Positions 32,158 through 42,093 of a stretch of 64,000 nucleotides of DNA are shown one piece after another. Under the pieces are notes generated by a model, which worked only from the letters and a program-made list of their open reading frames with translations, made no database searches and was not told the origin of the DNA. Source of the DNA: Chryseobacterium gleum (lineage in GTDB: Bacteria; Bacteroidota; Bacteroidia; Flavobacteriales; Schleiferiaceae); contig CAMCXO010000008.1 of NCBI GenBank assembly GCA_945883565.1, positions 18,486 through 82,485 of the forward strand, in the 5' to 3' direction. Numbering within the stretch: position 1 is the first letter of the stretch; the number at the start of each line of letters is the position of its first letter. The position numbers were made by a program, and so were the translations under genes.

Positions 32158-32568
32158 TTATTTAAAAATCTTGCTTATTTCGGTAAAAGCAATGCTTCCA
32201 ACCGTAATGGCCAAGAAAATGTAAAACGCTGTCAATCCAGTGCTAACCATTCGGCTTGTGCCTTCACTTATTTCCAAAGCCCCGTAAGACTCATGATCGG
32301 CACCACTTGAAACAACATAAGACAGTATCATAACCAAAGCTAAAACGCCAAAACCCACCAAAGTATTTTTAGCTGCTTTGCCATTTTTAAAAAGGTTGAG
32401 AATACTAAATATTATCGCCGCTGCTACAGCCACAAAAGTGGAAATATAGCCCAAGTCGATAAACATTCCAGCGTTTTTATTGCCATCTAACATAACCATG
32501 ACCAGCATAACCAATGCAACCGCCATAAGTACAAACGAGGCAATTCTAACAATTTTAGCTGAATTCAT
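32158..32568 (-). CDS. Small four-helix membrane protein of the ExbBD cluster
   Basis: A 136-residue protein made of four hydrophobic segments (IASFVLMAVALVMLVMVML, IDLGYISTFVAVAAAIIFSIL, LVGFGVLALVMILSYVVSS, TAFYIFLAITVGSIAFTEI). It lies between ExbB (7 bases upstream) and ExbD (5 bases downstream). A protein of this size and place is regularly found in Bacteroidota ExbB-ExbD clusters; its function is unknown. It may be a fixed subunit of the motor. Confidence 0.75.
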   Translation of the reverse strand: MNSAKIVRIASFVLMAVALVMLVMVMLDGNKNAGMFIDLGYISTFVAVAAAIIFSILNLFKNGKAAKNTLVGFGVLALVMILSYVVSSGADHESYGALEISEGTSRMVSTGLTAFYIFLAITVGSIAFTEISKIFK

Positions 32569-32574
32569 AAGTGC

Positions 32575-33384
32575 TTATTTTTTGTACTTGTATAGAAGGT
32601 CGATGAAGCTTATTGAAGCGTCTTCCATGCTGTTAACGATAGAGTCTACCTTGGCAACAATGTAGTTGTAAAATACCTGAAGAATCATAGCCACTATAAG
32701 ACCGAACACTGTAGTTAAAAGTGCCACTTTAATACCACTGGCAACTAATGATGGGCTAATGTCTCCGGCTGCTTCGATAGCGTCGAAGGCCTGAATCATA
32801 CCAATTACAGTTCCCATGAAACCAAGCATAGGGGCAAGTGCAATAAATAGAGAAATCCAAGAAATCCCTTTCTCTAAAAGCCCCATTTGCACAGAGCCAT
32901 AAGAAACTACTGACTTTTCTACCATATCAATACCTTCATCCATACGGTCTAAACCCTGATAAAATATACTGGCTACTGGACCAGCTGTATTGCGGCAAAC
33001 TTCTTTTGCAGCTTCTACTCCACCAGAACTTAAAGCACTTTCTACTTCATTCAACAATTTTGAAGTGTTGGTAGTTGCCAAATTCAAATAAATGATCCTT
33101 TCAATGCTAATGGCCAAACCTAAAATTAGGGCTAACAATACAATGCCCATAAATTCAGGACCGCCTTCAATGAACTTTTCTTTGATGACTTGTTTAAAGC
33201 TCTTTTCGGCTTCAACCGCTTCAACTGGAGCACTTTGTTCAACAGCGGGCTCTTCAGCAACAGTTTCGGTAACGGTTTCAGGCTGGGCTGTAGAATCGGT
33301 TGTACCTTCTTCTTGCGCCGTTATGGTTAAAGGCGATGCAAAAAGCACAGCAAGCAGTGCGAAAATGGAAAATACCTTTTTCAT
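32575..33384 (-). CDS. ExbB/TolQ/MotA-type proton channel
   Basis: A 269-residue protein with an N-terminal signal-like segment (MKKVFSIFALLAVLFASPLTITAQ), an acidic, Val/Glu/Pro/Thr-rich stretch of about 40 residues, then three membrane helices of the MotA/TolQ/ExbB domain with the long cytoplasmic loop and the motif APMLGFMGTVIGMIQAFDAI. It is the stator-like channel that drives the motor with ExbD. The N-terminal extension is common in Bacteroidota. First gene of the operon. Confidence 0.93.
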   Translation of the reverse strand: MKKVFSIFALLAVLFASPLTITAQEEGTTDSTAQPETVTETVAEEPAVEQSAPVEAVEAEKSFKQVIKEKFIEGGPEFMGIVLLALILGLAISIERIIYLNLATTNTSKLLNEVESALSSGGVEAAKEVCRNTAGPVASIFYQGLDRMDEGIDMVEKSVVSYGSVQMGLLEKGISWISLFIALAPMLGFMGTVIGMIQAFDAIEAAGDISPSLVASGIKVALLTTVFGLIVAMILQVFYNYIVAKVDSIVNSMEDASISFIDLLYKYKK

Positions 33385-33531
33385 GGGTTTGTTTGTGGTT
33401 TTGTAGGTTTTTCGTTTGGGCTAATTTAGAAAGAACAACTATACCCTTTCCAAGGGCAGGCGAATTTACTTAAATTGATTTCAAATAAGCCCATTTGAAA
33501 CTTTTTCATTTAACTTTTTCTTGAACCACCT

Positions 33532-34122
33532 TTAAACCTTGCTTTTGCGCGGCAAATAATCGGTTTTTTGCTGGGGTCTGTCGGGTTCTTCTTCGGTTAA
33601 GGGCTCACAAATTCTCAAGCTATTTCGGCATAATTCGGGAAGCTTCATGTACAGTTCGGTTCCCATGGTTTTCCAATCAAGCATATGATCGTCTACCTTG
33701 CGAATAATTTCAGCAGGATTGCCTACAACTACACTTCTTTCAGGAATCACCAATCCTTGTCGCACAAAACTCAAAGCACCTACAATACTTCCTGCTCCCA
33801 CCATCACTTCATCCATTACAACCGCATTCATTCCTATTAAAACATTACGGCCTATATGAGCACCGTGAATTATAGCACCATGACCTATGTGAGCCATTTC
33901 TTCTAAAACAACCTTAAGTCCGGGAAACATATGAATAGTGCAGTTTTCTTGAATATTGGCGCCATAACCCACTTCAATTCTTCCCCAATCTCCACGTAAA
34001 ACAGCATTTGGTCCTACATACACTTTATCTCCAATAATAACGTTTCCAATTACCGCAGCTTGAGGATGAACAAAAGCGCCTGGATTTATAACCGGCTTGT
34101 ATCCTTCAAATTCATAAATCAT
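33532..34122 (-). CDS. paaY: PaaY-like hexapeptide thioesterase / gamma-carbonic-anhydrase family
   Basis: A 196-residue left-handed beta-helix protein with hexapeptide turns (AAVIGNVIIGDKVYVGPNAVLRGDWG). The three zinc-type histidines are in CTIHMF and HIGHGAIIHG. Length and C-terminal helix are those of PaaY, which hydrolyses CoA thioesters formed in error during phenylacetate breakdown. It overlaps the thiolase gene by 4 bases. Without the operon it would be called a gamma-carbonic-anhydrase homologue. Confidence 0.85.
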   Translation of the reverse strand: MIYEFEGYKPVINPGAFVHPQAAVIGNVIIGDKVYVGPNAVLRGDWGRIEVGYGANIQENCTIHMFPGLKVVLEEMAHIGHGAIIHGAHIGRNVLIGMNAVVMDEVMVGAGSIVGALSFVRQGLVIPERSVVVGNPAEIIRKVDDHMLDWKTMGTELYMKLPELCRNSLRICEPLTEEEPDRPQQKTDYLPRKSKV

Positions 34123-35330
34123 TTTCTTAAATTTTCAATAACTACAGCATATCCCTGTCCAACTCCAATGCACATGGTCACCAAAGCGTATTGACCGCGT
34201 GTTCGCGCCAAATGGCGTGCTGCACTCAATAAAATACGAGCTCCTGACATACCTAGAGGATGACCCAAGGCGATCGCTCCACCATTTGGATTTATTCGAT
34301 CGTCAGAATCGTCAAGCCCCATTTTACGGGTACAAGCTAATACTTGAGCCGCAAATGCCTCATTCAGCTCAATGTGACTCATATCTGAAAGACTGAGCTG
34401 TGAGCGTTTAAGTGCCAATTCAGAAGCGTAAACCGGGCCAATACCCATTATTTTGGGTTCTACGCCGCTCACTGCAGAAGCAACTATTCGGGCCATTGGT
34501 TCAATTCCGTATGTTTTTAAAGCTGCATCCGACATCACAAAAAGAGCCGCAGCGCCATCATTTAGGCCTGAGGCATTGCCGGCGGTTACACTTCCTTCTT
34601 TGCGAAAAGCGGGCTTCAATTTGGATAAAGCCTCTATTGTAGTATCGGGTTTTAAAAACTCATCTTGCGAAAAAACCAAAGCATCTCCCTTACGCTGAGG
34701 AATGTTCAAAGCCACAATTTCTTCATTCAAAATTCCTTGAACCTGAGCGCGGGCCGCTTTTTGTTGCGAATTAAATGCGAATAAGTCTTGGTCAGAACGT
34801 GAAATCCTGAACATATCGACCAGATTTTCTGCGGTTTCTCCCATGGCATCGGTTCCGTAGAGCCTATGCATTTCAGGGTTAATAAAACGCCAACCAAAAC
34901 TAGAATCATACATTTTGGCATCAGTACCAAAAGCAGTGCTTGGTTTTCCAACTACATAAGGTGCCCTGGTCATGTGTTCAACTCCACCAGCTATAAAAAC
35001 ATCTCCCTCTCCAGATTTTATGGCTCTGTAGGCATGCACCACAGCAGACATACCCGAAGCACAAAGTCGATTTACTGTTTCACCAGGAACACTAAATGGC
35101 AAGCCTGCTAAAAGCAGTGCCATTCTGGCCACATTTCGGTTGTCCTCACCTGCCTGATTAGAGCATCCTAAAATAACATCATCTATGGCTTCTTGAGGCA
35201 ATTTTGGGTATTTGCTTATAAGAGCCCGAATGGCATGAGCCGCTAAATCATCGGCTCTAACCGTTGCTAAACTACCTCCAAATTTTCCAATAGGTGTTCT
35301 CACACCATCTATTAAATAGGCCTCATTCAT
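34119..35330 (-). CDS. paaJ: 3-oxoadipyl-CoA thiolase (acetyl-CoA acyltransferase)
   Basis: A 403-residue thiolase. The active-site Cys is in NRLCASGMSAV, the His in NPNGGAIALGHPLG and the second Cys in MCIGVGQG. The start MNEAYLIDGVRTPIGKFGGSLATVRADDL and the long loop with GTDAKMYDSSFGWRF are typical of the PaaJ/PcaF branch, which splits 3-oxoadipyl-CoA into succinyl-CoA and acetyl-CoA. Neighbours paaI and paaY support a place in phenylacetate breakdown. It is 2 bases from paaI and overlaps paaY. Confidence 0.92.
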   Translation of the reverse strand: MNEAYLIDGVRTPIGKFGGSLATVRADDLAAHAIRALISKYPKLPQEAIDDVILGCSNQAGEDNRNVARMALLLAGLPFSVPGETVNRLCASGMSAVVHAYRAIKSGEGDVFIAGGVEHMTRAPYVVGKPSTAFGTDAKMYDSSFGWRFINPEMHRLYGTDAMGETAENLVDMFRISRSDQDLFAFNSQQKAARAQVQGILNEEIVALNIPQRKGDALVFSQDEFLKPDTTIEALSKLKPAFRKEGSVTAGNASGLNDGAAALFVMSDAALKTYGIEPMARIVASAVSGVEPKIMGIGPVYASELALKRSQLSLSDMSHIELNEAFAAQVLACTRKMGLDDSDDRINPNGGAIALGHPLGMSGARILLSAARHLARTRGQYALVTMCIGVGQGYAVVIENLRK

Positions 35331-35332
35331 AC

Positions 35333-35737
35333 TTACCAGATTTTTTCGGTTATGTAAACGGTACCTTTAAACAAGGCCACCAATTCTTTTTCTTGATTAA
35401 ATACTTCCACATCGTATAAGGCCGTTTTTCGGCTTCTATGCCGTTCATGAGTTTTGGCTATCAGTTCATCATTAACCTTAACCGGCTTAAAATGGGAGAT
35501 AGATGTTTCTAAACTTAGCGCCTGATTGCCATAGCTGTTGGCCGCAAAAGCCAAACAACTATCGGCCAAGGCATAACAAATTCCGCCATGGGCAATTAAA
35601 AATCCATTGGTCATTTCATTCCTAAGTTTCATTCTTAAAATACATTTTCCTTTTTGTATTTCAAGCAATTCAATACCAAGCCATTGACTAAATGCATCTT
35701 GGTCCAGCATTTTGTTAACAATTTCTATTGGGCTCAT
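35333..35737 (-). CDS. paaI: Hydroxyphenylacetyl-CoA thioesterase PaaI
   Basis: A 134-residue hotdog protein with NGFLIAHGGICYALADSCLAFAANSYG (core helix and HGG) and the last strands LVALFKGTVYITEK. Size and motifs are those of PaaI, which recycles CoA from dead-end ring-hydroxylated thioesters. It overlaps the upstream unknown gene by 4 bases. The ring-oxygenase (paaABCDE), ligase (paaK) and ring-opening (paaZ) genes are not in the window. Confidence 0.9.
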   Translation of the reverse strand: MSPIEIVNKMLDQDAFSQWLGIELLEIQKGKCILRMKLRNEMTNGFLIAHGGICYALADSCLAFAANSYGNQALSLETSISHFKPVKVNDELIAKTHERHRSRKTALYDVEVFNQEKELVALFKGTVYITEKIW

Positions 35738-36189
35738 TGTAATTTTTCGGGAACCGCCTTTTCAAAAGCATTTACTAAAATTCTACAAACCATTTGTGTG
35801 GCAGGCAAGCTTTCTAAATCTATTGCTTCTTCTCTTGCCAATTCGAGCCAAGCCAAGCGCAATTCACTTTGCATGCGTGCACTCTCTCCTTCGAGCACTA
35901 AACCGGAATGCACTGCGTCTTTTAAAACTTCCTCCAAAATCTCGGCTCCAATGGGGTGAACCGGCATACCCAATCGCCTAAAAGCTTCACTTAAAATGAG
36001 TGGTAAATACATCAGGCCATTGTGTGATAAATCGCCAAAGTCATCGCTAAGGTTGATTAAAAAACCATAAAGATGAGGTTGCTCTTCACCCCAATCTAAT
36101 AGACGTTTTACCCTGTCTTTTTCATCTATCTGATTGAACCACAGACGCACACTGCGCATGGTTGGTGAATAATTTGGCGATGTAAGCAT
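35734..36189 (-). CDS. Unknown protein, first gene of the paaI-paaJ-paaY operon
   Basis: A 151-residue soluble, mostly helical protein ([45 protein letters not shown], then [16 protein letters not shown]). There is no signal peptide, membrane helix, metal motif or HTH that I can see. It overlaps paaI by ATGA, so it is cotranscribed and coupled. It may have a regulatory or assembly role in phenylacetate metabolism. I do not recognise the family. Confidence 0.8.
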   Translation of the reverse strand: MLTSPNYSPTMRSVRLWFNQIDEKDRVKRLLDWGEEQPHLYGFLINLSDDFGDLSHNGLMYLPLILSEAFRRLGMPVHPIGAEILEEVLKDAVHSGLVLEGESARMQSELRLAWLELAREEAIDLESLPATQMVCRILVNAFEKAVPEKLQ

Positions 36190-36193
36190 TTTT

Positions 36194-36201
36194 CAAAGTT
36201 A
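36194..36201 (-). promoter_or_regulatory. Candidate -7 box of the paa operon
   Basis: On the minus strand TAACTTTG, followed by AAAA and then the ATG of the operon's first gene. It matches TAnnTTTG, and the gap to the start codon is exactly four bases. No TTG is found at the usual distance upstream. Confidence 0.4.
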
Positions 36202-36276
36202 GAAAGTAGGGACAAATGTGCGAGGCTCTGGCTTTCAACTTACTTTCGTTGTTTTAAAAAGTTAAAAGCACTTTAC

Positions 36277-37071
36277 ATGCAAGCCTACCACAATTTGTTG
36301 AAACACGTTTTGGCTGAGGGAGTTGAAAAAGAAGACCGAACTGGCACTGGAACCATTTCGGTTTTCGGTTATCAAATGCGCTTTAATTTAGAAAATGGTT
36401 TTCCTTTGGTTACCACAAAAAAGCTACATCTGCGCTCTATTATTTACGAGTTGCTTTGGTTTTTAAAAGGAGATACCAATATTGCCTGGCTAAATCAAAA
36501 CAAGGTTCGCATTTGGGACGAATGGGCTGATGAGCATGGCGAACTTGGACCTGTATATGGACATCAATGGCGCTCGTGGCCAACTTCAGATGGCGGAACA
36601 ATAGATCAAATCAGTCAATTAATTGAAGGACTTAAGGGCAATCCCGATTCGAGGCGCCACTTGGTAAGTGCTTGGAATGTATCAGAAGTCAATAAGATGG
36701 CTTTGCCACCGTGTCATGTACTTTTTCAATTTTATGTAGCCAATGGAAAGTTAAGCTGTCAGTTATACCAACGAAGTGCCGACTTGTTTTTGGGTGTACC
36801 TTTCAATATTGCATCGTACGCTCTTCTCACACATATGGTGGCTCAAGTTTGTGGATTTACAGCAGGCGATTTTATTCACACTTTTGGTGATGCACACATT
36901 TATAAAAACCACCTACATCAAGTTAAGCTTCAACTAAGCCGTGAACCTAGATCTTTGCCGTTGTTGAAGCTCAATCATGAAGTAAAAAACATCTTTGATT
37001 TCTCGTTTGAAGATTTTCTAATTGAGGGTTACGATCCTCATCCACACATTAAAGCTGATGTAGCTGTATGA
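36277..37071 (+). CDS. thyA: Thymidylate synthase
   Basis: A 264-residue ThyA. Conserved parts: [24 protein letters not shown], the active-site Cys in [33 protein letters not shown] and the C-terminal [14 protein letters not shown]. It makes dTMP from dUMP with methylene-tetrahydrofolate. Length is that of E. coli ThyA. Its stop overlaps folA by 4 bases (ATGA), matching the need to reduce the dihydrofolate it makes. Confidence 0.98.
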   Translation: MQAYHNLLKHVLAEGVEKEDRTGTGTISVFGYQMRFNLENGFPLVTTKKLHLRSIIYELLWFLKGDTNIAWLNQNKVRIWDEWADEHGELGPVYGHQWRSWPTSDGGTIDQISQLIEGLKGNPDSRRHLVSAWNVSEVNKMALPPCHVLFQFYVANGKLSCQLYQRSADLFLGVPFNIASYALLTHMVAQVCGFTAGDFIHTFGDAHIYKNHLHQVKLQLSREPRSLPLLKLNHEVKNIFDFSFEDFLIEGYDPHPHIKADVAV

Positions 37072-37562
37072 GCGAAATAGTAATGGTAGCCGCCATGGAT
37101 ATAAACCGAGCCATCGGGCGAAACAATGCTTTGCTTTGGCACATACCTGAAGATTTAAAGCATTTCAAGTCTCTCACCATGGGTCACACGGTTTTAATGG
37201 GTAGAAAAACTTTTGAATCTGTAGGACGACCATTGCCAAAGCGCCGAAATGTGGTAATCACCAGAAACCTTGATTGGAAGTTTCCTGATGTGGAGGTTTA
37301 CCAAAGTTTAGAAGAAGCGCTATATGCTTTAAAAAGTCTTGAAACCATCATGATTGTTGGAGGTGCTGAAGTTTATTCTCAAGCCATGCCTTTAGCCAAC
37401 AAGTTGGAAATAACCCATATTGAAGCAGCATTTAAAGATGCAGACAGTTTTTTTCCAGTTATAGACGAAGATTTTTGGCAGGAAAGCTCAAGAAAGGAAT
37501 CTGTACAGCCGGAAACAGGACTCAAATATGCTTTTGTGAGTTACCTCAGGAAACCGCTTTGA
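37068..37562 (+). CDS. folA: Dihydrofolate reductase
   Basis: A 164-residue DHFR with [30 protein letters not shown] (substrate site with Asp in the IPEDL region), [25 protein letters not shown] (NADPH site) and [14 protein letters not shown]. It regenerates tetrahydrofolate used by thyA, to which it is coupled. Its 3' end overlaps the convergent clpX by 17 bases; no terminator fits between them. Confidence 0.97.
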   Translation: MSEIVMVAAMDINRAIGRNNALLWHIPEDLKHFKSLTMGHTVLMGRKTFESVGRPLPKRRNVVITRNLDWKFPDVEVYQSLEEALYALKSLETIMIVGGAEVYSQAMPLANKLEITHIEAAFKDADSFFPVIDEDFWQESSRKESVQPETGLKYAFVSYLRKPL

Positions 37563-38790
37563 GTTTGCTTAGCGACATATGGCTCAATTTATTTTGCGCA
37601 TAATCGGCGGTTACTTGAAGCGTGTTTTCGCGCTTATTTCCCGGAAGTTCGAACATTGCGTCAGTCAATATGGCTTCACAGATAGACCTAAGCCCTCTTG
37701 CTCCGAGCTTAAATTCTATAGCTTTGTCAACTATGTACTCCAAAGCATTTTGTTCAAAAGTTAAGGCTATTCCATCCATTTTGAACAAGCTTTGATATTG
37801 TTTAACCAAAGCGTTTTTGGGCTCAATCAAAATCCTAATCAGGGCTTCACGGTCTAAAGAATCTAAATGGGTAAGCACTGGCAAGCGGCCAATAAGTTCT
37901 GGAATAAGGCCAAAACTCTTGAGATCTTGAGGTGAAACATACTTTAAAATATTCTCCCCATCTATGGAGTCTCGTTCCTGGTTTGATGTATAGCCCACCG
38001 CCCTAGTGTTCAGCCTGTTGGCAATATGACGCTGAATTCCATCAAAAGCGCCTCCCGCTATGAATAGGATGTTCTTAGTATCTATTTCTATAAATTTTTG
38101 GTCAGGGTGTTTACGACCTCCTTGAGGAGGCACATTCACCTTGGCACCCTCCAACAACTTAAGCAATCCTTGTTGAACGCCTTCTCCGCTTACATCGCGG
38201 GTAATTGAGGGATTATCAGATTTACGTGCAATTTTGTCTATTTCATCAATAAATACGATGCCCCTTTCGGCTGACTTCACATCGTAATTTGCCGCTTGTA
38301 GCAACCTAGATAAAATGCTTTCTACATCTTCACCAACATAACCTGCTTCGGTTAAAACAGTTGCATCCACTATGGTGAATGGAACATTTAACATTTTAGC
38401 TATGCTTCGGGCCAAAAGGGTTTTACCAGTCCCTGTTGGCCCAACCATAATGATGTTAGACTTCTCAATTTCGATTTTGTCTGTGTCTTTGCCAAAAGAA
38501 ATTAGCCGCTTGTAGTGGTTATAAACGGCCACTGATAGAACACGTTTTGCATCGTCTTGACCAATGGCATATTCGTCTAAAAACGCTTTAATCTCGGTGG
38601 GTTTTACTAAACGAAGATTGAGAGAAAGATCAGCTTTGTCTTTTTGCTCAAGTTCTTCCTGCACAATAGAGCTCGCTTGGCGAATGCAATGATCGCAAAT
38701 ATGCCCATTGATACCGGCAATTAGAACATTCGTATCTTTTTTATCTCTTCCGCAAAAAGAACAAATCAAATTTTCTTTTTTTTCTTTCAT
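37546..38790 (-). CDS. clpX: ATP-dependent protease ATPase subunit ClpX
   Basis: A 414-residue ClpX. The N-terminal zinc domain has four Cys ([16 protein letters not shown]). The AAA+ domain has Walker [13 protein letters not shown], Walker [13 protein letters not shown], the RKH pore loop (GGRKHPDQ) and the sensor regions. The ClpP-contacting loop reads AVGYTS where E. coli has IGF. It unfolds tagged proteins into ClpP. It lies 22 bases after clpP. Confidence 0.97.
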   Translation of the reverse strand: MKEKKENLICSFCGRDKKDTNVLIAGINGHICDHCIRQASSIVQEELEQKDKADLSLNLRLVKPTEIKAFLDEYAIGQDDAKRVLSVAVYNHYKRLISFGKDTDKIEIEKSNIIMVGPTGTGKTLLARSIAKMLNVPFTIVDATVLTEAGYVGEDVESILSRLLQAANYDVKSAERGIVFIDEIDKIARKSDNPSITRDVSGEGVQQGLLKLLEGAKVNVPPQGGRKHPDQKFIEIDTKNILFIAGGAFDGIQRHIANRLNTRAVGYTSNQERDSIDGENILKYVSPQDLKSFGLIPELIGRLPVLTHLDSLDREALIRILIEPKNALVKQYQSLFKMDGIALTFEQNALEYIVDKAIEFKLGARGLRSICEAILTDAMFELPGNKRENTLQVTADYAQNKLSHMSLSKLKAVS

Positions 38791-38812
38791 AAGGCAAAGC
38801 CAGAAGTTTCAC

Positions 38813-39478
38813 TTATTTCTTGCGTTCTAAAATTTCATCGATAATTCCATAAGACTTGGCTTCTTCAGATGACATCCAATTATCGCGATCGGAATCGGCC
38901 TTAATGGTTTCGAAAGACTGACCAGTATGAAGTGCTTGAATTTGATACAATTCGTCACGCACCCTTTGGGTTTCGCGCAAAGCTATTTCCATATCGGTTA
39001 CTTGGCCTTGTGAACCGCTCATGGGCTGATGAATCATTACACGGCTGTGTTTAAGGGCAGTTCGTTTTCCTTTTTGACCAGCACCCAATAGAACAGCAGC
39101 CATAGAGGCGGCTATACCTGTACAAATGGTTGCCACATCAGGGGCCACCACCTGCATGGTATCGTAAATGCCCAATCCAGCATAAACGCTACCACCCGGA
39201 GAGTTAAGGTAAATTTGGATGTCTTTTTTGGAATCTACTGATTCCAAAAACAATAGCTGGGCTTGTACAATATTGGCAACCTGATCGTTAATGGCGGTTC
39301 CCAAAAAGATGATTCGGTCCATCATCAGGCGCGAAAAAACGTCCATCTGGGCAACGTTAAGTTGGCGCTCTTCAATAATGTATGGGGTTAAACTAGCTTG
39401 AACATAGCCTTCTAAATTGAGACTGCTAATGCCCATATGTTTTTGGGCGTATTTGTTAAATTCTTTCGGGTTCATCAT
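38813..39478 (-). CDS. clpP: ATP-dependent Clp protease proteolytic subunit
   Basis: About 221 residues from the ATG at 39478 (MMNPKEFNKY), preferred over a longer frame that would start inside tig; the next ATG, at 39475, is an equal choice. The catalytic Ser is in GIAASMAAVLLGAG and the His in SRVMIHQP; INDQVANIVQAQLLFLES and IQIYLNSPGGSVYAGL are standard ClpP. It forms a tetradecamer with ClpX. It follows tig by 37 bases, an order shared with many bacteria. Confidence 0.96.
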   Translation of the reverse strand: MMNPKEFNKYAQKHMGISSLNLEGYVQASLTPYIIEERQLNVAQMDVFSRLMMDRIIFLGTAINDQVANIVQAQLLFLESVDSKKDIQIYLNSPGGSVYAGLGIYDTMQVVAPDVATICTGIAASMAAVLLGAGQKGKRTALKHSRVMIHQPMSGSQGQVTDMEIALRETQRVRDELYQIQALHTGQSFETIKADSDRDNWMSSEEAKSYGIIDEILERKK

Positions 39479-39515
39479 GTAAAGTAAACGAAAAATTCGG
39501 GCTTTTTGTTGGGCA

Positions 39516-40823
39516 CTATGCAGAAGCAGTATTGAATTCTTTGAGGCTAATCCATTTTTCGTTTTTGTCAAAGTTTTGAGATAAAACGAAAAGTGTTTTT
39601 TCGGTAAGAGCTGTTCGATACATTTTATCCATGTCTTCTTCGTTCTTCTTGCGAGACTGAACCATGTAGTTTAAAAAGTCAGGTCCCAAATTATAGCTGC
39701 TGTACATTCGGGCCGTGTCTTTGTAAATAAACGCGTTAAGCTCCTCGTCAGATATATTTATGTCAATTGCACTCTGTGCCTTTTGAACAATAAAATCCCA
39801 TTTCAACATGGGCTCCAAGCGGTTGTACTCTTCAAGAGCTGCCTCTGGTGAAAGACCCCCTTCGCGATTGGCACTAAGCCACTTCATTAAAAAGTTTTTG
39901 GGCATTTCGAACGAAAGGTTTTCAATAAGATAACGATATACCTCATCTAAAAAACGTTGATCCGATGCTTGGTCAAAATTACTCTGAAGTCGTGCTTTAA
40001 GTATCTCACGTGCTTCTTCTTCTGTATTTACTTCAAAATACTCGTTAAAAAAAGTTTCATTCGCTTCGGCTATATCCAATTGATTTATGGCGATAATGGT
40101 ACATTTTAAGCCTTTGGCCTCTTCAAGGTGATGTACATCAACATCGAGAATTTCGGCCATTTCGTTTTTATCTGTATGCTCCTCAAATAAAATTTCTACC
40201 TCATCATTAATGGCTTTACCTAGCATGGCAGATTTAAAAATCTCAAAATCTGCTACCAAGATTCTCCCTTTATGCTCGTGTTGGCTTTCGTGGTTTTGTT
40301 CCATAATCTCGCTCCAAGAAAACTGAACAATGGAATTTTCTTGAACAGTTTCACCTTCTGTAAAGCTGCCGGCATTGCGCCTCTTTTCCAATAACTCCTT
40401 TTCCAGTAAACTACTATCCACTATAATGCGATAATAGGGCAGAGATACTTTTGGTTCTTCGAATAGCAATGGAACTTCTGGGGCTAATCCAATATCGGCC
40501 GAAAACGTAAAGTTGTTGGCATCCCAATTTACTTCATTGTCTTCGCGCAAAATTGGCGCAGCTACAATACTAACCGCACTGTCGCGCAAGTATTTGTTTA
40601 TGCTTTCTTGGAACAGTTTATTGATTTCGTCAACTTTAATGCTTTTGCCGTATTGTCGTTTAATAAGCCCCTCAGGCACGTATCCAATGCGAAAACCCGG
40701 AACATTTGCAGTTTTTCTAATTTTTTTTAAACCCTCATTTACAAGGGGTTGATAATCATTTTCTTCTATATACACATGAAGAACGGCACTAAGACCGCCT
40801 AAATTCTCCTGCTCTATTTTCAT
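39516..40823 (-). CDS. tig: Trigger factor (ribosome-associated chaperone)
   Basis: About 435 residues from ATG 40823 (MKIEQENLGG). A ribosome-binding domain has VPGFRIGYVPEGLIKRQYG, near the GFRxGxxP signature. The PPIase-like region and the helical C-terminal arms (about 245-420) follow; the PPIase segment is weakly conserved, as in other Bacteroidota. It receives nascent chains at the ribosome. First gene before clpP and clpX. Confidence 0.93.
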   Translation of the reverse strand: MKIEQENLGGLSAVLHVYIEENDYQPLVNEGLKKIRKTANVPGFRIGYVPEGLIKRQYGKSIKVDEINKLFQESINKYLRDSAVSIVAAPILREDNEVNWDANNFTFSADIGLAPEVPLLFEEPKVSLPYYRIIVDSSLLEKELLEKRRNAGSFTEGETVQENSIVQFSWSEIMEQNHESQHEHKGRILVADFEIFKSAMLGKAINDEVEILFEEHTDKNEMAEILDVDVHHLEEAKGLKCTIIAINQLDIAEANETFFNEYFEVNTEEEAREILKARLQSNFDQASDQRFLDEVYRYLIENLSFEMPKNFLMKWLSANREGGLSPEAALEEYNRLEPMLKWDFIVQKAQSAIDINISDEELNAFIYKDTARMYSSYNLGPDFLNYMVQSRKKNEEDMDKMYRTALTEKTLFVLSQNFDKNEKWISLKEFNTASA

Positions 40824-40936
40824 CTGATTCTGGGATTTGAAAGAGGGCGCAAAAGTAGTGGAAAGCAAGCAAGTAAAATGGGGCTTTTGGTTTACATAAA
40901 AGCACTACTTTAGAACCGACTTTGAAAAAACCCAAC

Positions 40937-42043
40937 ATGAAGAAATTTCTCACTCTAGTAGCCGTAACAATATCGCTTTTCGAAGCTCAGGCGCAAAAAT
41001 CGGCCGACGCTGTTGAAGAGAAATTAGACATTACAACATCTCTTTCATATTTACTGCCACGAACTGATTTACAACGGCAATCGAGTAAGTACAACCGCAC
41101 GAATTTGGGCACCCAGCTCAGCATAGCTTATCGCTTTAATGATACCTACCGCCTTAGAGGCAATTGGCTGATGGGCAATTTTGACGGGAGTACATCGGGT
41201 AATTTGTATAGTCAAACCTTTATATCTGAGCCTAGTTTGTATTTCGATGCCGATGTTTTGGAATTGATTAAACCCGGATCAAGTTGGCAGCTCTATTTGG
41301 GTATTGGCGCGGGTTGGATGATGATTAGGTCAGATGTGTTTGATTTAAAAAATGGTCAACGCCGCGATTTCGTACCTGGAGGAAAAGGCTATTCGGATGC
41401 CCCTGCAATTGGCTTAGAAGGCAGTATAGCAGCCCCAATAAGCAGCCGAATGGCTATTACTCTTGGTGGGGCTCTGCGTTATGCTTACAGCAGCGATTAT
41501 TTGGATGGTTTAACTGCGGGGAGCCGTAACGATTTGCTGGGAGTGATTAATCTTGGCCTTAACATTACGTTAGGGAAAGGGCTGAAAAAAGGCGAGGCCC
41601 GAGTGAATCAAGCTGAATTTGATATGTTAAAAAATTCGGAGAAATCAGTTAAAGAACAAATGGCTAAACAGGAAGAAGAAAATGAAAAACAATTAAAAGC
41701 GCGTGAGGCTCAATTAAACAAAATGCGTGCTACCAACGACAGTTTAAAAGCCGAACTAAATAAACGCATATTACCGGTCGCTCAAAAAGAAGAAGTAAAG
41801 CCTTTGGATTTAAGCAAACCTATGTGGCGAGTTGTGGTGGGTAGTTTTCCGAATCAGGCTCTTGCCCAACGTTATATGGATGGTTTAAATGGTATCGACA
41901 AATCAGAAATGCAAGTGCTTTTTGTTGAGGATTTAAAAACCTATCGGGTTATTTACAAGAGTTTCGATAACATGAATGCTGCTTCAAAAGCCCGTAACGA
42001 AATACGCGGAGCGGTTAAAGATGCTTGGATCGTGAATTTCTAA
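40937..42043 (+). CDS. Secreted protein with outer-membrane-type domain and C-terminal SPOR domain
   Basis: About 368 residues from ATG 40937 (a TTG five codons upstream is less likely). Signal peptide MKKFLTLVAVTISLFEAQAQ; a beta-strand-rich part (about 30-215: LDITTSLSYLLPRTDLQ, LGTQLSIAYRFNDTYRLRGNW, LGIGAGWMMIRSD) like a small outer-membrane barrel; a coiled coil (about 225-280); and a SPOR domain (PMWRVVVGSFPNQALAQRYMDGL...YRVIYKSF), which binds denuded murein glycans. It would tie the outer membrane to the cell wall. Confidence 0.8.
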   Translation: MKKFLTLVAVTISLFEAQAQKSADAVEEKLDITTSLSYLLPRTDLQRQSSKYNRTNLGTQLSIAYRFNDTYRLRGNWLMGNFDGSTSGNLYSQTFISEPSLYFDADVLELIKPGSSWQLYLGIGAGWMMIRSDVFDLKNGQRRDFVPGGKGYSDAPAIGLEGSIAAPISSRMAITLGGALRYAYSSDYLDGLTAGSRNDLLGVINLGLNITLGKGLKKGEARVNQAEFDMLKNSEKSVKEQMAKQEEENEKQLKAREAQLNKMRATNDSLKAELNKRILPVAQKEEVKPLDLSKPMWRVVVGSFPNQALAQRYMDGLNGIDKSEMQVLFVEDLKTYRVIYKSFDNMNAASKARNEIRGAVKDAWIVNF

Positions 42044-42059
42044 TCGGCCTTTGGTTTAC

Positions 42060-42093
42060 AAACCCGCTTTTGGCAAAGTCTGATAGCGGGTTT
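42060..42093 (+). terminator. Possible terminator of the SPOR gene
   Basis: Arms AAACCCGCT and AGCGGGTTT around a 16-base loop, 17 bases after the stop. The T-run is short, so it is only moderately convincing. Confidence 0.55.

Noticed and set aside
39479..39571. Longer start for clpP
   Set aside because: It would overlap tig by more than 50 bases, and ClpP homology begins at MNPKEF or later.
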